DNA of 64,000 nt from Cytobacillus sp. FSL H8-0458. GTDB taxonomy: Bacteria; Bacillota; Bacilli; Bacillales; Cytobacillaceae. The DNA lies in contig NZ_JBBOBR010000001.1 in the NCBI RefSeq assembly GCF_038002165.1, forward strand, positions 2,542,001-2,606,000, given 5' to 3'. A model generated the notes under the pieces. It did no database searches. It was not told where the DNA came from and saw nothing but the letters and a program-made list of their open reading frames with translations. The translations under genes and the position numbers were made by a program. This document shows, piece by piece, positions 10,356 to 19,025 of this stretch (the first letter of the stretch is position 1; the number at the start of each line of letters is the position of its first letter).

Positions 10356-10625
10356 TTATGCTTCATCCTCTATATATTTCGGCTCAACCGCATCCTGATA
10401 GCGGACAAGTATGACATCTTCACCGATTTTAATAATATTTTTCCATGGAATGACAATATCCGCATCTCTGCCAAAGAATCCCAGGACTCTCCCCGCTCCT
10501 CCGATAATTACCGCTTCAATTTTCCCTGTATTTATATTAATATCTATATCCCCAATGTTTCCAAGCTTTTTGCCGTCAGCTACATTTACAACATCCTTCA
10601 TTTGAAATTCAGATATTTTCACCAT
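10356..10625 (-). CDS. ylmC: PRC-barrel protein YlmC/YmxH family
   Basis: Small protein of about 89 residues with a PRC-barrel fold (SEFQMKDVVNVADGKKLGNIGDIDI, hydrophobic strand pattern). Function is unknown; family members are common in spore formers next to sigG. ATG at 10625 (MVKISEF) follows GGGAGTGAAGTGTCG; a GTG two codons upstream is possible. It lies downstream of sigG on the same strand, separated by 94 bases. Confidence 0.88.
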   Translation of the reverse strand: MVKISEFQMKDVVNVADGKKLGNIGDIDININTGKIEAVIIGGAGRVLGFFGRDADIVIPWKNIIKIGEDVILVRYQDAVEPKYIEDEA

Positions 10626-10719
10626 CGACACTTCACTCCCAATTTATGTTCTTATTCAATATATGTTTGCATCTATAAGAAAAATGTTCGGTAAATATAA
10701 AAAGCAGCCAAATTGGCTG

Positions 10720-11499
10720 CTAGCTTTGAATATTTTTATTCATTTGTTTGATAGCCGCTTTTTCAAGCCTTGAAACTTGTGCCTGGGAAATGCCGATTTC
10801 CTCTGCCACTTCCATTTGAGTTTTGCCCTGGAAGAAGCGTTTTCTGAGAATCAGCTTTTCCCGTTCATTCAGTCTCCTCATTCCCTCTTTGAGCGCTATT
10901 TCTTCAATCCATTGAATATCTTTGTTTCGTTCATCGCTAAGCTGATCCATCACATAAATTGGATCCCCGCCATCATTATAAATCGGCTCAAATAAGGAAA
11001 CAGGATCCTGGATGGCATCCAATGCAAAAACGATTTCTTCATGAGTCACATCCAGCTCTTTAGCTATTTCTTCGGCTGTAGGCTCTCTGGATGTTTTACT
11101 CATGAGGCGTTCCCTTACTTGCAGAGCTTTATAAGCAATGTCCCTTAAAGAACGAGAAACACGGATCGGATTATTATCACGCAGATACCTGCGTATTTCC
11201 CCAATAATCATCGGAACGGCATAGGTGGAAAACTTAACGTTTTGACTTAGATCAAAATTATCAATAGATTTCATCAGACCGATACAGCCGACCTGGAAAA
11301 GGTCATCAACAAATTCGCCTCTGTTGTTAAAACGCTGAATCACACTCAATACGAGGCGCAAATTGCCGTTGACGAGTTTTTCCCGTGCGGTTATATCCCC
11401 CTTATGCATTTGCTTGAAGAGCTCTCTCATTTCTTCGTTTTTTAAAACTGGAAGCTTTGAAGTATCAACACCGCAAATTTCTACTTTATTTCGAGTCAA
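10720..11499 (-). CDS. sigG: Forespore sigma factor SigG
   Basis: RNA polymerase sigma factor for late forespore genes. The N-terminal anti-sigma/chaperone region RNKVEICGVDTSKLPVLK is nearly identical to B. subtilis. Region 2 (LRLVLSVIQRFNNRGEFVDDL, FDLSQNVKFSTYAVPMIIGEI) and region 4 helix-turn-helix (KTQMEVAEEIGISQAQVSRLE) are intact. The start is TTG at 11499 after GAGGAGGG, giving 259 residues as expected (B. subtilis 260). The upstream frame extension from 11532 runs over the hairpin and promoter. It belongs to the spoIIGA-sigE-sigG cluster and should be read both by read-through and from its own sigma-F type promoter. Confidence 0.97.
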   Translation of the reverse strand: MTRNKVEICGVDTSKLPVLKNEEMRELFKQMHKGDITAREKLVNGNLRLVLSVIQRFNNRGEFVDDLFQVGCIGLMKSIDNFDLSQNVKFSTYAVPMIIGEIRRYLRDNNPIRVSRSLRDIAYKALQVRERLMSKTSREPTAEEIAKELDVTHEEIVFALDAIQDPVSLFEPIYNDGGDPIYVMDQLSDERNKDIQWIEEIALKEGMRRLNEREKLILRKRFFQGKTQMEVAEEIGISQAQVSRLEKAAIKQMNKNIQS

Positions 11500-11508
11500 T
11501 CCATTTCC

Positions 11509-11521
11509 CTCCTCACAGGAG
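11509..11521 (-). promoter_or_regulatory. Hairpin that covers the sigG ribosome binding site
   Basis: On the minus strand CTCCT-GTG-AGGAG pairs the core of the sigG Shine-Dalgarno sequence with an upstream CTCCT. A leader hairpin limiting sigG translation has been described in B. subtilis. The stem is only five bp with a three-base loop, so strength is uncertain. Confidence 0.55.
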
Positions 11522-11537
11522 CTGCTGTACAAAAAAC

Positions 11538-11565
11538 AGTATCTCCTTGGAAAGGAAAAATATGC
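11538..11565 (-). promoter_or_regulatory. Candidate sigma-F/sigma-G promoter of sigG
   Basis: The minus strand has GCATA at 11561-11565 and GGAGATACT at 11538-11546, separated by 14 bases. These fit the forespore consensus GywTA and GGnrAnAnT with one base less spacing than usual. The predicted start near 11531 gives a leader of about 30 bases to the TTG codon. Confidence 0.5.
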
Positions 11566-11667
11566 ACCGGCTAATCAGGCTTCCGGATGGGAAAATGGTC
11601 AAAGTATCATTAACACTAGGTTTTCACCTTGCAAAATTTTGTAAAAAATAATCCCGGCTTAAAATTT

Positions 11668-12387
11668 CTAAACCATCTTATTAAATTCTTTTTTAAGTCT
11701 TTTTATTATTCTTTTTTCCAGACGTGAAATATAGGACTGGGAAATTCCTAGCATATCTGCCACATCCTTTTGAGTTTTTTCTTCGCCTGATCCGAGGCCG
11801 AATCTAAGCTCCATTATCTGTTTTTCACGATCTGAAAGCTGATGTAATGCCTTTAACAGCAGCTTTTTATCAACATTTGCTTCGAGATCTTTCGTAATGA
11901 TGTCATCTTCAGTGCCCAGAACATCAGATAGAAGAAGTTCATTGCCATCCCAATCAATATTTAGGGGTTCATCAAAGGAAACTTCAGAACGGATTTTATT
12001 GTTCCTTCTTAAATACATGAGAATTTCATTCTCAATACAGCGGGATGCATATGTAGCCAGTTTGATTTTTTTCTCCGGGTTAAATGTATTTACTGCTTTA
12101 ATAAGCCCAATTGTTCCAATACTGATTAAGTCCTCTATATTAATGCCTGTATTTTCAAACTTCCTGGCAATATACACAACAAGGCGAAGATTTCTTTCAA
12201 TTAAAATGGACCTTGCCGCTTTATCTCCTTTTGGAAGCTTAATCAGGAGCATTTCTTCTTCTTCCTTACTGAGTGGAGGAGGTAATGCTTCGCTGCCGCC
12301 TATATAATATACTTCATCTGTTTTGATCCCCAGCTTAATCAACAATTTATACCAATAGTAGGATAAGCGAAGTTTTAACTTTTTCAT
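11668..12387 (-). CDS. sigE: Mother-cell sigma factor, pro-SigE
   Basis: Sigma factor of the early mother cell, made as an inactive precursor. The pro-sequence [20 protein letters not shown] is an amphipathic membrane-binding helix, and the SpoIIGA cleavage site should fall near [10 protein letters not shown] (residue 27). Region 2 ([21 protein letters not shown]) and region 4 ([24 protein letters not shown]) are intact. 239 residues, the same as B. subtilis. It is 44 bases downstream of spoIIGA, with which it forms the spoIIG operon under the Spo0A-type promoter near 13618. Confidence 0.98.
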   Translation of the reverse strand: MKKLKLRLSYYWYKLLIKLGIKTDEVYYIGGSEALPPPLSKEEEEMLLIKLPKGDKAARSILIERNLRLVVYIARKFENTGINIEDLISIGTIGLIKAVNTFNPEKKIKLATYASRCIENEILMYLRRNNKIRSEVSFDEPLNIDWDGNELLLSDVLGTEDDIITKDLEANVDKKLLLKALHQLSDREKQIMELRFGLGSGEEKTQKDVADMLGISQSYISRLEKRIIKRLKKEFNKMV

Positions 12388-12431
12388 GAATTGTCCTCCT
12401 TCTAAATTAAGTTCGTGCAGAGTATAGTATA

Positions 12432-13370
12432 TTAACTTACTTTTGTATCCGGCTTCATTGTACTTTTACCTGTAAGCATCTTGGGGTGTACGATGCACTG
12501 AAACGCATCGTCTGCTGAAAGCTGCTGCATGGAAAATGATATTAATCCGCGCTCTGCTTCGATTATTTCATTCTCTTTTTCAAGGAGAATCCGGTCAGGC
12601 TTGAACCCTATGATTAATTGGTGTTCTTGTCCTACAACCTTACATGGAATGACCCTCAATTTGTGCTCCCAATCCACTCCAATTGACTCGCTGCCCATAA
12701 TGACATCCGTCGGGTTTCCTGCCATCTTACTAATTTCAGGCGGAAACTCATCTAGCCTGTCTTTTATGGATATGAACATAACAGGCATTTTCGAAATGGG
12801 ATCGTATAACTGGTTGCCGCTGTCAATCAGACCTTTGAAACAATATTCTGTTTCATTGATCACAACACGCACCAGGATTAAAGAGTCATACTGAATTTTT
12901 GTCATCTCAATCCCCTCAACATTTCTCTTTGAAAAATGCCAGGCAAGGGGAAACCCAAGAACCACGAACAGCCAGCTGATTGGATCACCGAAGCCTTTAA
13001 TACTGGCCATCATGACAGATGAAGAAAGCTTAAAATCAAAATTGATAAAATAATGAATTCCTATTAAAGAGCCTCCAACTAAAAAAGTAGCAAAATAAAA
13101 AGTCATGAGAGCTTTTACAAAATAACGCAAACGCTTAAAGCCGAAAACAGCCAGTACCATTACAATCGAGAATAGCAGCTTAGTGAACGGATGACTTGAA
13201 TATTCATTAAAAGGTGTAAATGCTAATAAAATAATGATGGATCCTATGAAGCCGCCCGCAAAAATTCTCCATAGTCTGGTTTCCCTTTTTAGAATTATGG
13301 CTGTTAAATAAAGGAGAAGGCTATCAAACATAAAATTCAATGCCCAGATAACATCCAAATAGACCGTCAA
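12432..13370 (-). CDS. spoIIGA: Sporulation sigma-E factor processing peptidase SpoIIGA
   Basis: Membrane aspartic protease that cleaves pro-SigE on signal from SpoIIR. The N-terminal half has five membrane segments (residues about 1-150). The C-terminal half is an aspartic protease-like domain with the catalytic motif [18 protein letters not shown] near residue 180. 312 residues against 309 in B. subtilis. The start is TTG at 13370, seven bases after AAAGGAGG. A structured repeat (13385-13543) ends directly upstream of this ribosome site, so it lies within the mRNA leader. Confidence 0.96.
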   Translation of the reverse strand: MTVYLDVIWALNFMFDSLLLYLTAIILKRETRLWRIFAGGFIGSIIILLAFTPFNEYSSHPFTKLLFSIVMVLAVFGFKRLRYFVKALMTFYFATFLVGGSLIGIHYFINFDFKLSSSVMMASIKGFGDPISWLFVVLGFPLAWHFSKRNVEGIEMTKIQYDSLILVRVVINETEYCFKGLIDSGNQLYDPISKMPVMFISIKDRLDEFPPEISKMAGNPTDVIMGSESIGVDWEHKLRVIPCKVVGQEHQLIIGFKPDRILLEKENEIIEAERGLISFSMQQLSADDAFQCIVHPKMLTGKSTMKPDTKVS

Positions 13371-13384
13371 TTATCTTCCTCCTT

Positions 13385-13543
13385 TATAAAGTGAAACTTC
13401 AATCAGTGGGGTTTTCTTTATCCCCCGCTGATTGTTAGTTGAACCAATCGGGCCTTTACGGGCAGTTTGCCCCCCCACTTTTCCTCCGTTGATTCCGCTT
13501 AGTCTTGAAGTAGGGGTCTTACTGCCCGTTAGACTGCGATAAA
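13385..13543 (-). repeat. Structured dispersed repeat, copy 1 (spoIIGA leader)
   Basis: About 159 bp sharing both ends and its internal blocks with the copy at 40010-40159. On the minus strand it runs from TTTATCGCAGTCTAACGGGC to GAAGTTTCACTTTATA and stops two to five bases before the spoIIGA ribosome site. Paired segments: CAATCAGTGGGG with CCCCGCTGATTG, CGGGCAGT with ACTGCCCG, and ACTTCAA with TTGAAGT (plus-strand notation). The first stem differs from copy 2 on both sides while keeping its pairing. No open frame is present. Likely a non-coding mobile element or structured RNA family. Confidence 0.85.
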
Positions 13544-13617
13544 ATCAGAATCTGATAGATTGACGTGAGGTTCCAATTCTCTCATATAGTTAAAGTGCTA
13601 TGATTCTGTTAGAAAAA

Positions 13618-13703
13618 AGTATAGCGCATTTCAGTAAAGAAAGTGTGTCGCTTTCTGTATGCAAAAGAATAGAAATTTTCCCTATTCCCAACGGATTTTG
13701 TCA
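13618..13703 (-). promoter_or_regulatory. Candidate Spo0A-dependent spoIIG promoter
   Basis: The minus strand has TATACT at 13618-13623 and GCGACA at 13646-13651 with a 22-base spacer, the unusual spacing known for the B. subtilis spoIIG promoter. An 0A-box-like AGCGACA overlaps the -35 element, and TGACAAA (six of seven to TGNCGAA) lies at 13697-13703, near -89. The predicted start near 13611 gives a leader of about 240 bases containing the repeat. Confidence 0.6.
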
Positions 13704-13741
13704 TTATTTTTCTATTCATTGCCCTTCCTATTTTCACTGGG

Positions 13742-13784
13742 TGTGATTTATATCACATTTTTTGTTTTCATTATCAACTATAAT
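13742..13784 (+). promoter_or_regulatory. hmp promoter with Fnr/CRP-type operator
   Basis: A perfect TGTGA-TTTATA-TCACA palindrome lies at 13742-13757, and TATAAT at 13779-13784. With a start near 13791 the palindrome centre is at -41.5, the position of class II activation by Fnr/CRP-family proteins. No good -35 hexamer is present, which fits an activator-dependent promoter. This implies induction of hmp under oxygen limitation. Confidence 0.7.
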
Positions 13785-13818
13785 GACAGTGAAAATAATA
13801 AAAAGGAGTTTTGCTGAT

Positions 13819-15048
13819 ATGCTAGACACAAAAACAATTGAAATTATTAAAAGCACTGTACCTGTACTTGAAAAACATGGTGAAGATATTACGAAAACCT
13901 TCTATAAACTAATGTTTACAAATCACCCTGAACTGCTAAACATTTTCAATCACGCTAATCAAAAACAGGGCCGTCAGCAAAAAGCACTTGCAAACTCAGT
14001 ATATGCTGCGGCTAAATATATTGATAACCTCGAAGCTATTATTCCGGTTGTCACACAAATCGCACATAAACACAGATCATTAGGAATTAAACCTGAACAT
14101 TATCCAATTGTGGGAGAACACTTAATTCTTGCAATTAAGGAAGTTCTGCAAGAGGGTGCAACTGAAGAAATTATTAATGCATGGGTTAAAGCATACGGTG
14201 TGATTGCTGATGCATTCATCGGATTAGAAAAGGGTCTTTATGAGGATGCAGCACATAAGCCAGGAGGCTGGGATGATTTCAGAACTTTCACTGTGGCAAA
14301 AAAAGTGAAAGAGAGTGATGTGATTACATCCTTCTACTTCACACCGGCTGATGGAGGTAATATTTCCGGCTATCTTCCGGGTCAATATATTAGTGTGAAA
14401 TTAACGATTCCAGGGGAAGAATACACACATATTCGCCAATACAGCCTGTCTGATTCCCCGGAAAAATCTTATTACCGAATTTCTGTAAAGAAAGAAGAAG
14501 GCAACTCCGTAAAGCCGGACGGAAAGGTTTCCAGCTATCTTCACAATAACCTTAACGAAGGCGATCGTATAGAGATTAGTGCCCCTGCTGGAGAATTTTT
14601 TCTGGAGAATCTGGATAAACCTGTGGTTTTGCTTAGCGGCGGGGTAGGCATTACACCAATGCACAGCATGCTGCGTCATCTTGATGCAACTGGAGTAAAT
14701 CATGAAACTATTTTTGTTCATGCTGCAATCAATGGAAATGTACAGGCATTTACCGACGAAGTTCAGGAGATTGCAAAGAATAATCCATTTGTTAAACCAT
14801 ATTTCTGCTATGAAAATCCAACAGAAAAAGATAAAACGGAAAAAGTCTACAGCAAAGAAGGCTATATTACTTCTGAGTGGTTAAAAACAATCGTGCAAGA
14901 TAAAGAAAGTATGGTTTATATGTGCGGTCCAGTTCCTTTCATGCAGGCAATGTATGAAGCATTGCTTGATGCAGGCTTTAAAAAGGAGAATATCCGCTAT
15001 GAATTCTTCGGGCCATCAATGCAATTAAAAGAAACGCAATCAATTTAA
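13819..15048 (+). CDS. hmp: Flavohaemoglobin, nitric oxide dioxygenase
   Basis: Converts NO and O2 to nitrate using NAD(P)H, protecting against nitrosative stress. The globin domain covers residues 1-138, with proximal His in QIAHKHRSLGIKPEHY near residue 85 and distal Tyr/Gln region FYKLMFTNHPELLNIF. The FAD domain has RQYSLSD near residue 205, and the NAD domain has LLSGGVGITPMHSML and MCGPVPFMQAMYEAL. 409 residues. ATG at 13819 follows AAAAGGAGTTTTGCTGAT; an upstream in-frame ATG (13762) lies inside the promoter. It stands between ftsZ and spoIIGA in opposite orientation, where B. subtilis carries a different gene (bpr), so it is a lineage-specific insertion. Confidence 0.96.
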   Translation: MLDTKTIEIIKSTVPVLEKHGEDITKTFYKLMFTNHPELLNIFNHANQKQGRQQKALANSVYAAAKYIDNLEAIIPVVTQIAHKHRSLGIKPEHYPIVGEHLILAIKEVLQEGATEEIINAWVKAYGVIADAFIGLEKGLYEDAAHKPGGWDDFRTFTVAKKVKESDVITSFYFTPADGGNISGYLPGQYISVKLTIPGEEYTHIRQYSLSDSPEKSYYRISVKKEEGNSVKPDGKVSSYLHNNLNEGDRIEISAPAGEFFLENLDKPVVLLSGGVGITPMHSMLRHLDATGVNHETIFVHAAINGNVQAFTDEVQEIAKNNPFVKPYFCYENPTEKDKTEKVYSKEGYITSEWLKTIVQDKESMVYMCGPVPFMQAMYEALLDAGFKKENIRYEFFGPSMQLKETQSI

Positions 15049-15056
15049 GTTTAATA

Positions 15057-15092
15057 AGCATGGCTCATATTTTTGGGCCATGCTTTAATTTT
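15057..15092 (+). terminator. Terminator of hmp
   Basis: Hairpin AGCATGGC...GCCATGCT followed by TTAATTTT, directly downstream of the hmp stop codon. Confidence 0.75.
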
Positions 15093-15104
15093 CATGTCAA
15101 TTGT

Positions 15105-15142
15105 AAAAAACACCTGGAATCGAGCTGATTCCAGGTGTTTTT
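15105..15142. terminator. Bidirectional terminator between hmp and ftsZ
   Basis: Perfect ten-bp stem CACCTGGAAT/ATTCCAGGTG flanked by A and T runs, able to stop both ftsZ (minus) and hmp (plus) transcripts. Confidence 0.9.
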
Positions 15143-15152
15143 AATTAATATA

Positions 15153-16298
15153 TTATCTTCTGCGGTTACGATTGCGCAGGAACGTCGGGATATCCAACGT
15201 TTCTTCAGGCTGATGAGATTGGCTGCTTCTTACAGTTTCCTGTGGAGCTTCCTCTCTCTTTGGCTCACGCTTCATAGCCGTTCCCATGTTTGGGGCAGAT
15301 TTTGGCTGTCCAAAAGCTGGCCTCATAGGCTTTGGCTGGATCACTTCTTCATTAAATCCCGTTGCAATGACCGTCACAACGATCTCATCTTTAAGATTTT
15401 CATTAATAACGGAACCGAAAATCATATTTACGTCCTGATCTGATGCCGAAGCAACAATGTCAGCAGCTTCCTGTACTTCATACAGGCTTAGATTCGACCC
15501 GCCGGTAATATTCATTAAGACGCCTTGTGCGCCATCAATGGATGTCTCAAGTAAAGGAGATGAAATCGCCTTTTTCGCGGCTTCTGCTGCACGGTTTTCA
15601 CCTGCAGCCACACCAATTCCCATTAGGGCTGAACCTTTATTGGACATGATTGTCTTCACATCTGCAAAGTCAAGGTTAATTAATCCTGGGACAGCGATTA
15701 AATCGGAAATACCCTGAACACCCTGGCGAAGAACATTATCTGCTTCGCGGAATGCTTCAAGCATTGGAGTGCTTTTATCAACGATTTCTAATAGCCTGTC
15801 ATTTGGAATGACGATCAGGGTATCAACCGCTTCCTTCATAGCAGCAATTCCGCCGGCTGCCTGAGTGGAACGCTTTCGGCCTTCAAAGGTGAATGGACGC
15901 GTAACGACACCGACAGTAAGAGCTCCTAAATCGCGTGCGATCTGGGCAATGACTGGAGCCGCTCCTGTTCCAGTTCCTCCTCCCATACCAGCAGTAACGA
16001 ATACCATATCCGCACCTTTAAGTGCTTCTTCTACCTGCTCTTTGCTTTCTTCTGCTGCTTTTTTGCCTACCTCAGGATTGGCACCAGCCCCAAGTCCCCT
16101 TGTAAGCTTGCCTCCGATTTGCATTTTCACTTCTGCTTTTGATAAATTCAGCGCCTGTGCATCCGTGTTAACTGCAATAAACTCGACACCTTGAACACCA
16201 TGCTCAATCATTCTGTTTACAGCATTGTTACCGCCGCCTCCAACGCCGATGACTTTTATAGTTGCTAATGAATCCAAATTTGTATCAAATTCCAACAT
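15153..16298 (-). CDS. ftsZ: Cell division GTPase FtsZ
   Basis: Tubulin-like GTPase that forms the division ring. The GTP-binding signature [13 protein letters not shown] is at about residue 107, the start [17 protein letters not shown] near residue 18, and the T7 loop with [11 protein letters not shown] near residue 208. The C-terminal conserved peptide [13 protein letters not shown] binds FtsA, SepF and others. 381 residues, against 382 in B. subtilis. Located 148 bases after ftsA and probably co-transcribed with it. Confidence 0.99.
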   Translation of the reverse strand: MLEFDTNLDSLATIKVIGVGGGGNNAVNRMIEHGVQGVEFIAVNTDAQALNLSKAEVKMQIGGKLTRGLGAGANPEVGKKAAEESKEQVEEALKGADMVFVTAGMGGGTGTGAAPVIAQIARDLGALTVGVVTRPFTFEGRKRSTQAAGGIAAMKEAVDTLIVIPNDRLLEIVDKSTPMLEAFREADNVLRQGVQGISDLIAVPGLINLDFADVKTIMSNKGSALMGIGVAAGENRAAEAAKKAISSPLLETSIDGAQGVLMNITGGSNLSLYEVQEAADIVASASDQDVNMIFGSVINENLKDEIVVTVIATGFNEEVIQPKPMRPAFGQPKSAPNMGTAMKREPKREEAPQETVRSSQSHQPEETLDIPTFLRNRNRRR

Positions 16299-16446
16299 GA
16301 CTTATCCTCCTAATTCGTCGACATTCCTAAGAACACCTTTATTTGATTCGCTTTTTAACGCACTCCCATAATGGGGCTGCAGTGCTTTTTCTATCCGCCG
16401 TATGGCTTTCGATTCCGTTTCCCTAACCCTTGCGAATCAAATCAAG

Positions 16447-17733
16447 TTATTCGAAAAAGTATCCGAGGAACTTTTTAACTCTTGATGTGATCTTTTCTTC
16501 CGGCTGTTTTTCCGGCTTTGTTTTCGGTTGCGGTTGCGGTTTTTGCACTCGGTTTTCTTTTGCTTCAGGGACAGTCACTGGCTGCTCCATTTTTCTGCCC
16601 TGTATTTTAGCATTCTTATATGCGAACTTAATCAATCCAACAGCAGTTGTGTACTGCGGTTCCCTCACTCCAATATAATCCGGAATTGCAATGCGGACTC
16701 TGTTTTGGAAAACATCCTGTGCCAGTTCAAGGATCCCCTGAGTGTTCGCCACTCCCCCAGATAGTACATAGCCGCCAGGAAGATCTTTAGCACCCAGACG
16801 TTTCACTTCGTGCTGAATAAGATCAAAAATCTCTTCCATTCGCGCTTCTATAATATCTGAAATTTCCAGCTGATTAAATTGCTGATGCTGATCACTTCCG
16901 ATGATGGGCACACTGAATACCTCATCTTCAGATGCATGATCATAGAACGCATAGCCATACTTTGTTTTAATTTTTTCAGCATCTTCTGTAGAAGTGCGGA
17001 GTCCGATTGACAAGTCTTTTGTAATATGGTCTCCTCCTACAGGAAGGACACTTGTTGCCTTTAAATAGCCATTTTCGAATATGGCAATGGTTGTGGAGCC
17101 GCCGCCAATATCAACAAGTGCAACTCCAAGGTTTTTTTCATCCTTGGATAATGCGAATGCACCTGCTGCCAGAGGCTGGAGTGTAATATCCATGATTTCA
17201 AGGCCGGCGCGTTCCACACAGCGCAGTGTGTTATGTAAAATGGTTTTTGATCCAGTAATAATGGTGCCTTCCATTTCAAGACGCACACCAATCATTCCTC
17301 GAGGATCACTGATCTCGTCCAATCCATCGACAATAAACTGTTTTGGAATGACATCAATGATATCCCTTTCCGGCGGGATCGATACAACTTGTGCCGCATC
17401 TATAACTCTAGCAACATCTTCATCTGTTATTTCCCTATTTTCACTCGAGACCGCGACAACGCCATGGGATGGCTGAAGCATAACATGATTGCCTGTTATT
17501 CCCACAATCACATTTTTTATTTCCATTCCTATCATTCTCTCAGCCTGTTCGATTGCCTTTTTAATAGAATGAACTGTTTCGTCTATATCAACAATAGAGC
17601 CCTTGCGCAGCCCCTCTGAATGCACATTGCCTACACCAATAATATTTAAAGTGTCATTGACCATTTCACCAATGATTACTTTCACACTGGATGTACCGAT
17701 GTCAAGACTAACATATATTTCATTGCTGTTCAT
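16447..17733 (-). CDS. ftsA: Cell division protein FtsA
   Basis: Actin-like ATPase that attaches FtsZ filaments to the membrane. ATPase motifs: LDIGTSSVKVIIGE (residues 9-22), VDIGGGSTTIAIFE near 208 and LSGGVANTQGI near 338. The C-terminal amphipathic membrane helix is SRVKKFLGYFFE, preceded by a Pro/Gln/Lys linker. 428 residues (B. subtilis 440). ATG at 17733 follows AAAGGAGGTGCCAGA. A hairpin (AACAACA/TGTTGTT, 17772-17797) lies in the leader. Confidence 0.98.
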   Translation of the reverse strand: MNSNEIYVSLDIGTSSVKVIIGEMVNDTLNIIGVGNVHSEGLRKGSIVDIDETVHSIKKAIEQAERMIGMEIKNVIVGITGNHVMLQPSHGVVAVSSENREITDEDVARVIDAAQVVSIPPERDIIDVIPKQFIVDGLDEISDPRGMIGVRLEMEGTIITGSKTILHNTLRCVERAGLEIMDITLQPLAAGAFALSKDEKNLGVALVDIGGGSTTIAIFENGYLKATSVLPVGGDHITKDLSIGLRTSTEDAEKIKTKYGYAFYDHASEDEVFSVPIIGSDQHQQFNQLEISDIIEARMEEIFDLIQHEVKRLGAKDLPGGYVLSGGVANTQGILELAQDVFQNRVRIAIPDYIGVREPQYTTAVGLIKFAYKNAKIQGRKMEQPVTVPEAKENRVQKPQPQPKTKPEKQPEEKITSRVKKFLGYFFE

Positions 17734-17856
17734 TCTCTGGCACCTCCTTTTTTTTGCTATTCCGAATATTGAACAACAATCATTTTTTGCTGTTGTTTGT
17801 TTTAATAAGTTAGTTTATCTATAAAATTATTCGTCAAAACTAATATTTTCCCTTTT

Positions 17857-18225
17857 TTAAATATCATTTTTTTCTGTTTTTTCTCTGTTTTGAGACCATT
17901 TTGCAATTAATATTCTTCTGATGACCGCAATATTCTGGAATAGCCTGACCCCAAAAGCAAATACTGCTGCTAAATACAAGTCTACACCAAGATGCACACC
18001 CAGAAAAGCTAAACTTGCTGCCAGCAGGATGTTAAAAAAGAAACCGGAAACGAAAACTTTTTCATCATAAATGTTTTGAAGCTGTGCCCGAATCCCGCCG
18101 AATAGAGTATCCAATGCAGCAAGAACAGCAATGGACAGATAATTCGAGTATTCATCCGGCACTTTTATATCTGTCATAAGTCCAAGTATCACACCTATGA
18201 TCAATCCTAAAACGGGAAGCCACAT
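17857..18225 (-). CDS. sbp: Small basic protein, DUF1290 membrane protein
   Basis: Integral membrane protein of 122 residues with three to four helices, upstream of ftsA as in B. subtilis, where it is called Sbp. The N-terminal segment VLGLIIGVILGLMTDIKVPDEYSNYLSIAVLAALDTLFGG (residues 5-44) is typical of DUF1290. Function is unknown. The start at 18225 shares one base with the ylxX stop, so translation is coupled. Confidence 0.92.
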   Translation of the reverse strand: MWLPVLGLIIGVILGLMTDIKVPDEYSNYLSIAVLAALDTLFGGIRAQLQNIYDEKVFVSGFFFNILLAASLAFLGVHLGVDLYLAAVFAFGVRLFQNIAVIRRILIAKWSQNREKTEKNDI

Positions 18226-18956
18226 TATGATTTGCCTCCTTCATCAGGTTTCACAGGCTCCATATATCTGATTCTCAATGCCTCGTCATATGCAGGAACC
18301 GTAATTAGCTCTGCAGACTTTTCTACCTTTACCCGAAGATTGTCAATGAAGAATTCTTCTGCAGATTTTGATACCTGCATACGGTTAAAAAGCTTCTCGG
18401 CAGATTGAACATTCTCAGTGATTACTTTCACTTCAATAGGCAGGGATTTTAAGGCATAGCCGTCTATCATGGTCTCCCTGTTTATGTCCCTTATGACGGT
18501 AGTGTTGATGACCCTTCTGCCTCCAATAGAAATGTGCATGGCATCATACATATTTAACTCGTTGACCATCCGCTTGAGTAAATCAGGAGAAACAGAATCA
18601 GCCTGCTTGCCCAGGAGCAGCTCCTCATGTACCGGTTCTATGGTTAAGATTATGCCAGGTCCCGTCACTTCACTTAATCCGGCTTCCATTTTTAATTCCT
18701 CCAGCGTCTCACGAAGCACTTGTTCTTTGCTTTGTTTGCGCTTTGTTTCATATTGGGCAATCTTTTCTTCATTTGAACTGATTTCACGCAAAAGTTTTAA
18801 TTGCAGTTCCTTTTCTTTAAGGATGTCAGCTCTAAGCTCCCAGGTATCTCTCGTATCCCGGACAGCCGGTTCCTTAACTGTTTGAAACTGTATGGCAATC
18901 ATAAAGCCAATTACAACTGTTATAAAGGTAAAGCTGAACCTCTTTTTGCTGTCCAC
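18225..18956 (-). CDS. ylxX: DUF881 division-cluster protein YlxX
   Basis: Membrane-anchored protein with an N-terminal helix (residues about 8-25), a coiled coil (about 40-85, ELQLKLLREISSNEEKIAQYE) and a DUF881 domain with GPGIILTIEPVHEELLLG and VNELNMYDAMHISIGGRRV. 243 residues. DUF881 proteins come in adjacent copies in this cluster (ylxW upstream) and in some bacteria are involved in division-site or wall remodelling, but the biochemical role is unknown. Confidence 0.92.
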   Translation of the reverse strand: MDSKKRFSFTFITVVIGFMIAIQFQTVKEPAVRDTRDTWELRADILKEKELQLKLLREISSNEEKIAQYETKRKQSKEQVLRETLEELKMEAGLSEVTGPGIILTIEPVHEELLLGKQADSVSPDLLKRMVNELNMYDAMHISIGGRRVINTTVIRDINRETMIDGYALKSLPIEVKVITENVQSAEKLFNRMQVSKSAEEFFIDNLRVKVEKSAELITVPAYDEALRIRYMEPVKPDEGGKS

Positions 18957-19025
18957 TTTAATTCCACCTTGCTTTCCCGAATAAATTATTATGTGGACAA
19001 ATTTTATACGAATGCTGGTTTGGCT

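Noticed and set aside
13762..13818. Upstream ATG for hmp
   Set aside because: It lies in the promoter (upstream of the -10 element) and has no ribosome site; ATG at 13819 has one.
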